In this document: positions 10,517 to 19,759 of the stretch, one piece after another
How positions within the stretch are numbered: position 1 is the stretch's first letter
Layout: the number at the start of each line of letters is the position of its first letter
Assembly: GCA_039111635.1 (NCBI GenBank)
Contig: JBCAQO010000012.1
Location: 1 to 64,000 of the forward strand
Length of the DNA stretch: 64,000 bases
Reading direction: 5' to 3'
From: Heterobasidion occidentale
Lineage: Eukaryota > Basidiomycota > Agaricomycetes > Russulales > Bondarzewiaceae
Program-made: the position numbers and the translations under genes
The notes under the pieces: generated by a model
What the model saw: only the letters and a program-made list of their open reading frames with translations
What the model was told of the DNA's origin: nothing
Database searches by the model: none

Positions 10517-12258
10517 TTAAATAAGTATCTTTCGATCCTGCCCCAGTTCCTTGTACTTCGAAAGCATATCCAAAGCCTGTGCCCACCTAGCTTCTGGCGA
10601 TCCATCGATGGAACGCCTTTCTTCCTTAGAGATCTCCAGTGCCCTTCGAAAGCCAAAACGTACCCATCTTACCAATCCACCAGGGCAGTATTGAGTGATT
10701 GAATACCGGCTCTCACCAGCCTGGATGGGCGTGGTTCCGTGTCTAAGGCTGCTAGAAGGTATGAGGATAGTTGAGCCTGGAGGGAATCTAATCGCAAGCC
10801 TCAAGTCCCATAGGTAAAAGTAACCGCCCTCGTCTGGATTGAAGTCCCCAAGAGCGGTTACAGAGCAAAACCCTTGAGGAACATTAGTGCAATCATTATG
10901 GTCCAGGCATGTTGTATCAGGGCCCATGTTGAAAGTCATCGTTGGAAAGACGCTGTTATCGAAGTTCCATCGAAGTTCCGGATGACGCTCTGTGAGCTGG
11001 CTCATGGTTGTTCTGTAGAAATCATAGGTTTTCGGCGCATAGGCTCCGAATGCAGCTGAAAAGCCAGCCAATCAGCACATCATTAGTTTGAACCGTCAAG
11101 AGAAACTTGCCACTAGCAAAACCTGCAATCCTCTTGATGCTCTTCTCCTTCAACAGGCTTTCGAGGACCCTGTTCTGGTGATCAGAATGACAAAGGTTTC
11201 CTGGTTTCTGTGACGCTCAATTAGCAGCTGTTATGCGTCAGTTCGCTCCACCTCACCTTTGGCCGCCGCCATAAGACGGACCGACCGCCAATACCGCATA
11301 ATTTCCCCTCCTATGACTTCGCCGCCCTCGCTTCAGGAACCGCTCTGACTCCAGCCGAGCAGACTCCAACGCTTCTGCTGCCTCCTTCATTGAGTTGTCC
11401 CAGCGGTCCTCTGGTCGCCGATCACCATCGTCAGATGGTCGGCCGACAAGAGCACCAATGACAGTGCCCTGGCTATCTAGCAGTGCATAAGGCTTACTGG
11501 ATGGCGATATAGACTATTAGTACAGAGATCAAGCTGTACCGATGCGAAACTCACCACCCATCCCACTCGAAAAATGAAAACCCTTGCTCTCGAAGGTCTT
11601 CATTCATCCACGGTGTCGCAGACAGGCGGCGCATTGTCTTGGCCTTGTAGGCGCCCTTCGTCACCTTGTAATTGATTGCATTGTAATCGACCTTGATAAC
11701 CCCAGGCTCGCTGAATTTCGACACAAAGCTTGGCTTCTGCCGCCGGGTGAACGGGCCCTGGGCTTCCTTCTCTGCCTTTCGCTTCTTGCTTCGACGGCGC
11801 TTCGAACCTCTCGTTGCGACTCTCGAATTGGCCTCGTGATCAGAGCGTCAAAGGGAGACGACAGAGCCGGTGGTCCAAGAGATAGCGGAGGTACTGCTTC
11901 CGCGAGTGAAGACGTTATGGAATCCGCCGTCTCGCCTGTAGAGTCAAGGGGTGGAGTGTCTGGCGGTGTTGAAAGAGGCGAGGAGGTAAGCGGAGACAAA
12001 GACGTCGGTGACCACGAGCCCTCGTCCTCCGCCTCTTGTGCATCAGCGAGGGTATCATCACGAGCGATCGCCTGACGCAAGAGGGCACTGAACCTCAGGT
12101 TCGTCGTCAGGGCTGTCGGGAGCTCAGCAAGGGTCGAAGAATCCCTCGCTTCGACGTTTGAGCTGGAGAAGATGCGGCCAGATCGCGTCTACATGATACA
12201 GAAAAGGTTGAGCCTCAAAATGTGTACACTAGAGCAGTCGGCTTACTTTGGAAGCCAT
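10517..12258 (-). CDS. TET/JBP-type 2-oxoglutarate/Fe(II) dioxygenase, basidiomycete subfamily, two frame breaks
   Basis: TET/JBP enzymes oxidise 5-methylcytosine or thymine in DNA. Five exons are readable: 12258-12247 (MASK), 12188-11555, 11496-11257, 11207-11111 and 11055-10517. The core shows RIAGFAS, then AAFGAYAPKTYDFY and NSVFPTMTFNMGP. The iron ligand pair follows in CLDHNDCTN (HxD), then TALGDFNPDEGGYFYLWDL, FPPGSTILIPSS, the distal histidine in LRHGTTPI and the 2-oxoglutarate arginine in ESRYSITQY. All catalytic residues are present. The intron at 11056-11110 begins with GC (GC-AG type). The N-terminal 150 residues are Ser/Pro-rich. The frame changes once near 11.8 kb in exon 2, and exons 3 and 4 join out of phase, so this copy is either damaged or carries indel errors. 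Such genes are expanded in mushrooms and associated with KDZ transposons. Confidence 0.8.
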
Positions 12259-12340
12259 GGTTTATGTAGATAATAAGCTGATGTCCTGTGGGTGGCCGAT
12301 TAGCAAAGCTATTCATCAGAGAGAAGACAAAGATTGCTTT

Positions 12341-12615
12341 GGTCCTCAGTGCCCTGGTCGGACTCATCGGTACTTCCGGCAAATCTCTGAGGTAGCGCGC
12401 AGGTTCACAGCCATATGCCCTCAGTGCCTGGTCGGACTCATCGGCGCAACCGGCAAATCTCTGAGGTAGCGCGCAGGTTCACAGCCATATGCCCTCAGTG
12501 CCCTGGTCGGACTCATCGGCGCAACCGGCAAATCTCTGAGGTAGCGCGCAGGTTCACAGCCATATGCCCTCAGTGCCCTGGTCGGACTCATCGCGCAACC
12601 GGCATGCCACTGTGG
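12341..12615. repeat. 75 bp tandem repeat, about 3.5 copies, carrying the hairpin-core motif
   Basis: Units begin at CCTCAGTGCCCTGGTCGGAC near 12344, 12419, 12492 and 12568 and continue through CAAATCTCTGAGGTAGCGCG to CACAGCCATATG. The first 27 bases are the reverse complement of the core found at 15997, 28693 and 30174. The array lies just upstream of the TET/JBP start codon, so it could overlap that gene's promoter. Confidence 0.9.
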
Positions 12616-13069
12616 CTGGAAAAAACAAACGGATCTAGGTAGACAACCACATTACCTGCAAATGAAATACAACAATGGTGGCTAGCAGCGTCGTTCGTGG
12701 TCGTGGTCGTCGACAGTGGCTGGTGGGAGTAGCGTCGTCTCCGTCGACAAGTTGGTGGATGGAGACAAGGTTGGTTAGAAGCTGACCAACTTCAACAGCA
12801 CGCGCCTGTGGCTGAACATAGGCGTCAATCTTCAAATCGAGATTACTAAGCCGGGTTATCATCATGTAAAAACATCAGTCGACAACTTATCGTATCATAG
12901 CCAACAAACGGCTGAAACAGAGATGGAAGGTGATATTCAATCTATAGGGTAGTTATCTATACTCGCCCCCAAGGATGAACATCAGCATGGTTCACCTTTC
13001 CCTCGCTACTACTCCATTCGTTGTTGCCTCCTCCTCACCCGAGTCATCTGCGACATCTGGGCTCTGTAA
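12616..13069. other. Intergenic, nothing recognised
   Basis: Contains a short GTCGTGGTCGTCG-rich stretch near 12695 and no supported gene, repeat family or RNA. Confidence 0.4.
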
Positions 13070-14930
13070 ACCCCGAGTGACTGTGAAGAACAGTGTGAGC
13101 TCACAATTAGATTAAACACAAAGTCGTCTGCGACGTCCTTACCCTATAAATCTAACCCGAGTCGCTTGAGGCGTCCTTACCTTGTAAAAACCCGAGCCGT
13201 CTGAGAGGCCCTTACCCTGTAAGCCAGACCCGAGTCGTCTGCGACGTCCTGATCCGAGTCGTCTGCGACGTCCGGCTCTCTGTGAACCCTCGGTGATGGC
13301 AGGACAGGTGAGCAGGAATTGGTTGAGCAACAAGTCGTCTCAGACGTCCTTACCCGGTAAGCCAGACCCGAGTCGTCTGCGACGTCCTGACCCGAGTCGT
13401 CTGCGACGTCGGCTCTCTGTGAACCCTGGGTGATGACAGAACAGGTGGAGCAAGAATTTGGTTGAGTAACGAGTCGTCTCTGACGTCCTTACCCGGTAAG
13501 CAAGACCCGAGTCGTCTGCGACGTCCTGACCCGAGTCGTCTGCGACGTCGGCTCTCTGTGAACCCTGGGTGATGACAGAACAGGTGAGCAAGAATTTGGT
13601 TGAGTAACGAGTCGTCTCTGACGTCCTTACCCGGTAAGCAAGACCCGAGTCGTCTGCGACGTCCTGATCCGAGTCGTCTGCGACGTCGGCTCTCTGTGAG
13701 CCCTGGGTGATGGAAGAACAGGTGAGCAGGTATTTTGTTCAGCAAGAAGTCGTCCTCAGGCGTCCTTACCCGGTAAGCCAGACCCCAAGTCGTCTGCGAC
13801 GTCTTTACCCTGTAAGTAAGCCTGCGCGAGTCGTCTGCGACGTCCTGACCCGAGTCGTCTGCGACGTCCTGACCCGAGTCGTCTGCGACGTCGGATCTCT
13901 GTAACCCTGGGTGATGACAGAACAGGTGAGCAAGAATTTGGTTGAGTAACGAGTCGTCTCTGACGTCCTTACCCGTAAGCAAGACCCGAGTCGTCTGCGA
14001 CGTCCTGACCCGAGTCGTCTGCGACGTCGGCTGTCTTCTGTGAACCCTGGGTGTGATGACAGAACAGGTGAGCAAGAATTTGTTGAGTAACGAGTCGTCT
14101 CTGACGTCCTTACCCCGGTAAGCAAGACCCGAGTCGTCTGCGACGTCCTGATCCGAGTCGTCTGCGACGTCGGCTCTCTGTGAGCCCTGGGTGATGGAAG
14201 AACAGGTGAGCAGGTATTTTGTTCAGCAAGAAGTCCGCTCAGGCGTCCTTACCCGGTAAGCCAGACCCAAGTCGTCTGCGACGTCTTTACCCTGTAAGTA
14301 GGCCTGCGCGAGTCGTCTGCGACGTCCTGACCCGAGTCGTCTGCGACGTCCTGACCCGAGTCGTCTGCGACGTCGGATCTCTGTGAACCCTGGGTGATGA
14401 CAGAACAGGTGAGCAAGAATTTGGTTGAGTAACGAGTCGTCTCTGACGTCCTTACCCGGTAAGCAAGACCCGAGTCGTCTGCGACGTCCTGATCCGAGTC
14501 GTCTGCGACGTCGGCTCTCTGTGAGCCCTGGGTGATGGAAGAACAGGTGAGCAGGCATTTTGTTCAGCAAGAAGTCCGCTCAGACGTCCTTACCCGGTAA
14601 GCCAGACCCAAGTCGTCTGCGACGTCTTTGCCCTGTAAAGTAAGCCTGCGCGAGTCGTCTGCGACGTCCTGACCCGAGTCGTCTGCGACGTCGACCCTCT
14701 GTGAAGCCTGGGTGATGAAAGAACAGCGTGAGCAAGACTTTGGTTCGGCAGCAAGTTGTCTGGGACATCCTTACCCGGTAAGCTAGACCCGAGTCGTCTG
14801 CGACGTCCGCGCTTTGTAAACCCTGGGTGACTTCAGAAGACTGTCAGCTCCACACATTGATTTTAGCACCAAGTCGTTTGTGTTGTCCTTACACTCTAAG
14901 GTCTAACCCGAGTCGTCCGAGTCGTCCTTA
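13070..14930 (-). repeat. Satellite array in right arm (inverted copy)
   Basis: This is the reverse complement of the 2400-4530 family. Units read CGAGTCGTCTGCGACGTCCT and alternate with TTACCCGGTAAGC, a TTGGTTGAGTAACGAGTCGTC block and CTCTGTGAACCCTGGGTGATG. About 12 higher-order units are present. Many contain one-base losses or gains, for example at 13970 and 14110, so this array is more degenerate than its left partner. Confidence 0.95.
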
Positions 14931-15720
14931 CAATGCTGAATACAATGAATTTTAATTAGTAGTAGAGCAGAGGCAGAGGGTGAGCCAGTCGTCACCCAAG
15001 CTCGCTCACAGTGTCTTGTGGAGCATCGCGATAGGACCGGCGATGTGTGCCCATGAGTCGATGCGTCGATGCTGCGGACCCTCACGTCTGAAAGACGGAG
15101 GGGGAACTTCACGCCCGAGGGGCGGAAATGGCCAGCAACGACGACAAGCAGGATGAGAGTGAAACTGATGGAAGAGATATTCAGCACGAGCAGCAAAAAA
15201 TCAACAATCGATGTACTTACCTTGAGGCAGTTTCCAAGAATCATAGGCGAAGTTGTTGAGGTTGATGGATGCGGTGTGGTTGTGGACGGAGCGAGGATGA
15301 ATCAGCGCCCGTCGACTCGGCAAGATTGTGATCGCGTCGCACGTCACAGAACGTGACCGTGTCGCGGCGACGCTCTGCCCACCTCCTTATCCTGCCTCAG
15401 TCCCACCCACCTCTCCCATGTCCTGCCCCATGTCGCTCATCGTCGCTCCACGCTCTCCCCGACAGTCTCTTATCGCTTCAACTTATAGCTGTTGCAGCTA
15501 GGATCTTTCTCATCGGTAAGTAAGCTCAGGTATATCTCCTTGGGCTTTCAATCTCATGTTCACTTAGCAGCAGACGACCTACCCACGCACGCGCATCCCT
15601 CCCTCTATCACCTAGATCTCATGGGAATTTCCGCCTTTCAGGCGTGAAAACACAGCTCCGTCCTCGGACGTGAGCTGCCTTTGACGAAACGACCGGCTCA
15701 CCGACCCACGCACCGGCGGA
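14931..15720 (-). repeat. Right arm, outer non-satellite part of inverted repeat
   Basis: This mirrors 1440-2400. Shared sequence includes the AATGCTGAATACAATGAA boundary with the array, the GAGCAGAGGCAGAGGGTGAG block, GACGGAGGGGGAACTTCACG, and the outer GGAATTTCCGCCTTTCAGGCG block near 15620. Similarity fades beyond about 15720. Confidence 0.75.
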
Positions 15721-16320
15721 AGACCAGTACGAGGACGTTGGACTCCAGCGGCGGATTAGGGGGAACAGACCCGCACGTTTTCTGAGGATGCAGGTACGTC
15801 GCCATTGATGCCAATCCTTCCCGAGATGCGCGCCTCCATAAATCTCATCCCTGCCCGAACAGCCGAAGAGGCGCGTCCTCCCTTCCCACTGGCGACCCTC
15901 AAGCTCGTGTGGAAATCATCCGCATGCCGTGGACGTCGCGGCCGACACGGATTTCACAGACGGCGCGAACGACGCATGCATGGGATGCCAAATGCACCGG
16001 ATGAGTACGACAAGGGCACTGAGGGCAGATGGCCGCACGCCATGGTCGGACTCGTTCGCCTGCGTCTTCTCAAGTGGCCCGCGTCGCCTTTGTCAACAGC
16101 CTCCGCTTGTGTGTTGGCCTTGCTGCTCCGCGGCGTCTCCGCACGACCTGCGAGTCGCTCCGATCTTTCAGCGCATTGTCCCACCTCCCACCCCTCTGCG
16201 ACAGACCCTTGTCATCAGAGAAGCTCAATGCCGGTGAGTTCATTTATTTTTCGCCGCTCAAAATCGAGCTAACATAACAACAGGATATAGCCATGGGCCT
16301 GTGGCTCAAAGGGATGGACA
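15721..16320. other. Intergenic with one degenerate hairpin-core copy
   Basis: There is no supported gene. At 15997-16025 the sequence GGATGAGTACGACAAGGGC and following bases is a degenerate copy of the core shared with 12344, 28693 and 30174. It is preceded, as at 28685, by CCAA(A)TGCACC. A CACAGACGGCG stretch lies about 45 bases upstream. Confidence 0.6.
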
Positions 16321-17475
16321 AACATGCGGGCGCGTGCTGTGGGCTCGAGCTCAGGACGGGCGTCATAGATGTGGGAGCGACGGTCGCCACCTAATCCTAC
16401 CAGGTACGGCACACGGCCTGCCACGCTGAGCCCCGACCTGCAGGCGGGCGCGATGGGAAGCGGGGGTTACGAGTATGACGCGTCCACGATGCCTCTGAAG
16501 TCCTCGAGGCATGTCTGCGCGGAGTGGGTCTCGCCTCGAGTACGGTGCGAGGCGAGGATTCGTAGGTAAGTACCTTACGTCGCCCTTTCACGGAGTCTAA
16601 CCTTATCTTTATGAATGAATAGAAACATGAAAGACTCGTGGCTTGAGCGATATAAAACACCTCGCATGGCGCGGCCGTTCGACCCTGATGACTCGACGCA
16701 TCAACAGATCGGCAATGCGAAGGTTCGAGGGAGCCTTTATCGAATTCCAGAGCGGCGTCAAGTCTGGCAAGGAAGACGCCCCACAGATGAGGCGAGGGCT
16801 ATATAATCGCCATCGCGCCAGCCGGTATCTCCTCAGTCCCCACTCGCCATGTACTCAATTTCCAACCTTGACCCCACGCCCCGACGTCTGGCAGCGATGT
16901 CGGCGTCGCCTGGGCTAATTGCCGAGCAAAAGAGCAAAAGTTCACCACAATATCTATCCGACAACCCTTCCGAGGACACCCGTGGCCTCGATCTTCACAG
17001 TTCACAAGTAGACACCGATTGGGAAAAGCGTGTCAAGTTTGAGAAGAGGGTGAGATGGGTGCGGTTCATGTTGTGGACCGGCGTGAGTGCTTTAGCCCCT
17101 TCATTGCGTGCGATGCTGACCAGTTGGCATTAGACTGGTAGGATACCCGAGATCTTTGTCTTCGAGGCCCAGCAGGGCTGCTTTGCGCCTGGTATGCAAC
17201 GCGGGGTGCGGGACACGATGATGAAAAACGGGGGGGATGTCCGATGGACTCAATGGAACCGGACAAGGTGCGAATGGGGCGAAGCACTGACGATGAACTC
17301 GGTCCTGACCTTGGAACGGGGCGAGCATACCGTCCTGGGGCGGCTGGAGGGAGCGACCCAATGCCAGGACTTGGGTAAAGCCATCCAGTGGGCAGATGTG
17401 TCGTTGGTGGGCCCCGCGGAGGGTGCCTCGTCGGACCAGGACAAAGTGGCAGACATGGCCTCCACTCCGGAGTAG
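16321..17475 (+). CDS. Hypothetical protein gene, exon structure uncertain
   Basis: Several plus-strand stretches look coding: 16369-16565, about 16640-16850 (GAFIEFQSGVKSGKEDA), 16890-17050 (SASPGLIAEQKSKSS onward) and 17136-17475. The last contains IPEIFVFEAQQGCFAPGMQ and a tail ending MASTPE at TAG. Candidate introns are present (GTAAGTACC at 16565, acceptor AG near 16621). I could not assemble one uninterrupted frame and recognise no domain. The gene is followed within 85 bp by a sequence that also follows the next gene, which suggests that both belong to one repeated unit. Confidence 0.35.
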
Positions 17476-17559
17476 GGAGGCACAGTGCGAGTCACCAGAA
17501 GATTCGGGCTCCAGCAGAGACTTTCGGACCAGGCCTGTTTATGTATCCTCTCATTTTCT

Positions 17560-17645
17560 GTCATGTTGTCTTCGTTACTACTGCTCTCGATCGTGTGTTA
17601 GTTCTTTCTTGCGACCGCTGTCGTGTTCTCCTTATTGGTACTGCA
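17560..17645 (+). repeat. Shared 3' flank, copy 1
   Basis: About 85 bp, from GTCATGTTGTCTTCGTTACT through GCGACCGCTGTCGTGTTCTC to TTGGTACTGCA, matches 19067-19151 with scattered substitutions. Confidence 0.8.
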
Positions 17646-17754
17646 AACATGACTTGATTGATTGGTGTGGACGTTGAACAAGGATTCTTGAGCGCTAACG
17701 ATACGACAAATACAAAGGTGTGAGCTCATTAGATTCCACAGTCCACCACAGACG

Positions 17755-17895
17755 ACTAGGGCCAGGCCTACAGAGAGCCGACGTCGCAGACGACTAAGGT
17801 CAGGCCTACAGATCGCGGACATCGCAGATGACTCGGGTTGGGCTTATGGGGTAAGAATGTCTCAGACGACTTGTTCCTCAACCCATGTATTAGCT
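17755..17895 (+). repeat. Isolated copy of the arm satellite
   Basis: Contains CAGAGAGCCGACGTCGCAGA, two further GTCGCAGACGACT-type units, a GGGGTAAG segment and a CCTCAACCCATGTATTAGCTCAC-like end. These match the order of the 2400-4530 array, so the satellite extends beyond the inverted-repeat region. Confidence 0.8.
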
Positions 17896-18054
17896 CACAA
17901 CGTTTCATGGCACGGGAAATGGGACGGCTCAGATGCAGAGCCATGTTTGGACAAGGCGCTATGGCATGAAAGTTCATGCGGAAACAGTACGTCCTCAGCC
18001 TATGTCAAGTAAACAACTTTTCAAATTTGCTGATGCATTTCAGTAGGTATTTAC

Positions 18055-19025
18055 ATGTTGCGTGAACAAAATATCAGAACTCCAGGTATAATGTGCGCGA
18101 CATTGGAAAACGACACGCAACAGACCTCACAAGTCTTGCTCGAGCAATCGTGTTCTCCAATATTTTTCGCAGAAGACCACCTTTGCTTCTCCGTATTCCA
18201 GTGCGCCCATACTCTCTCGCCATCCTCGCCACCACCAACTCTAGACTCGGGTGAGCAAGTCATCTACCACAAGCTCACCGAACGGTTCAAGCTCTTCGAG
18301 CTGCTCGTCTTTCACCGCCTCTTGAACACGAACTCAATATTCGTCGAACGCGGCGGTAGAAGGTACAACTCAAACCAGCCACCAAAAGGTAGGTGTTGAA
18401 GCCGAATCAGTCAGTGTTGCACAACGACGACGGACGTCTTCGTCGGTTTGAACATCTGTAGGTCTCACCACTGTCGCTTGCATGTCGAGACGAGCTCGCG
18501 AGGCGGCTCTTTTTATGGATGTAAGTTTTCTCTAGATCTAATACGATGATGTACTAACGATACAACGTTGTATTACTGCGAAAAAGGGGCCGCAAGAACC
18601 GTACACCGACCCTCGGCTGTGGTGGGCGCACCCGTCGCAATACAGCAGACAATTAATCAAAAAAAGAGAAATCGAACAGACTGTACTGGAGTTTTTTCGG
18701 TACTTGGCGGGAAGGGGAGTAGTAGGGGCAAGCGAGGTCGTGATTAAGTAAGTTCTGTTGTTGACTACGTTGTGTTGGCGATACTGATCTTACTAGCTCA
18801 ACTAAGCACCAATCGTACCCGCGCCGCAAGCAAGGGCGCGAGCCGTCCCACCACCACAAGCGTGCGCACAAGTATTTTGACCGCCGCGACCATGTGCAAG
18901 TTGCCGTGTACGGAAGCGACGGTGAGGGATGGAGTGTGTTATCCCCAAAAGGTGTGTTATGGCGGGAGCTCCATATCCCAGAAGATCGAGAGGAGTGGGA
19001 CGTTGTCGTGTTCTTGGAGGGTTAA
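18055..19025 (+). CDS. Hypothetical protein, four exons, intact frame
   Basis: Four exons, 18055-18388, 18462-18520, 18587-18747 and 18797-19025, join with GT-AG introns into exactly 261 codons including the stop. Splice signals are good: GTAAGT at two donors, and CTAAC/CTTAC branch-like sequences before the acceptors. The protein contains HKLTERFKLFELLVFHRLL, DPRLWWAHPSQY, a basic helical stretch (RQLIKKREIEQTVLEFFRYL) and a His/Lys/Arg-rich segment (RREPSHHHKRAHKYFDRR-like) before a C-terminus ending DVVVFLEG. No known domain is recognised. The basic segments would be compatible with nucleic-acid binding, but that is speculation. The start codon is the first ATG of the open frame; an upstream exon is possible. 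Confidence 0.6.
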
Positions 19026-19066
19026 AAATAGCGTGTCCGGCTTGAGAGTGGTTTGTACTTATTGCT

Positions 19067-19151
19067 GTCGTGTTGTCTTCATTGCTACTGCTCTCGTTCT
19101 TGTATCACTTATTTCTTGTGACCGCTGTTGTATTCTCTAGGTTGGTACTGC
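19067..19151 (+). repeat. Shared 3' flank, copy 2
   Basis: Begins 42 bp after the stop codon of the preceding gene and matches 17560-17645 over about 85 bp. It probably includes the 3' untranslated region. Confidence 0.8.
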
Positions 19152-19640
19152 ATTAGTTCAGCAGACTGGGGGACGGTAACAACTCACCAGGTACATTTTG
19201 AGGTTTTTCGTGCGAGCACGGATCCAATCGTCAATCGGGGGACTAAGACACACGGGCCCAAGATTGAGCACCGGGAATGTAAACAGTGCGTGTTCCATAT
19301 CCACTGAACCACTTTTCTGATGGCGATTTGGTTACATAGCATTGGCAGCACGCTTCGGGATGTGTACGGCTGGCATCTAGGGATGTTCAGGGGGGCATGA
19401 ATCGGCTGGTCCGTCGTCTTTTTGTTTTTGTTTCGCTTGTGAGTCTTTCATCACTCGTGGCTGGTTCGTTCTGCTTCGTTGATGGTGTCCTATGTCATGT
19501 CAGTGCTTTCTTGGATCTCGTTAGTGCTGTGTATTGAAATATAGACCCTGCTCGTCGGTCGTTCCGAGCTTCGCTGGTGAGTGCTTTTAATGCATATTAC
19601 TCACCGGATCTCACTCATTGATGCTGTCATATGGTATATT
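19152..19640. other. Intergenic, nothing recognised
   Basis: T-rich sequence with no supported gene, RNA or repeat family. Confidence 0.4.
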
Positions 19641-19759
19641 ACACCTCTAATATCTCTCGCTTCTTTTTTTTCTCTCTGAGATGTTCTTGCTTTTTGTCAG
19701 TGATGCAGAGTCTGCGTGTCTATTGTCCGCATCCCGCATCCTTGTATGGATGGTCAGGC

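Larger units (their letters stand above)
1440..15720. mobile_element. Large inverted-repeat-bounded region with oxygenase cargo
   Basis: The segments 1440-4530 and 13070-15720 are inverted copies of each other. Matched landmarks are 1470-1560 with 15610-15720, 2000-2340 with 14930-15250, and the satellite arrays 2400-4530 with 13070-14930. Between them lie a gene fragment, a JmjC-like gene on the plus strand and a TET/JBP-type gene on the minus strand. Basidiomycete TET/JBP genes are known to be associated with Kyakuja/Dileera/Zisupton (KDZ) DNA transposons, so a large non-autonomous transposon is one explanation. A simple inverted duplication of satellite-rich DNA is another. I find no transposase and no clear target-site duplication, and the outer limits are approximate. 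Confidence 0.5.

Noticed and set aside
1440..15720. KDZ transposase inside the inverted-repeat region
   Set aside because: No long ORF or exon set with transposase-type catalytic motifs was found, so assignment to KDZ is only by gene association.
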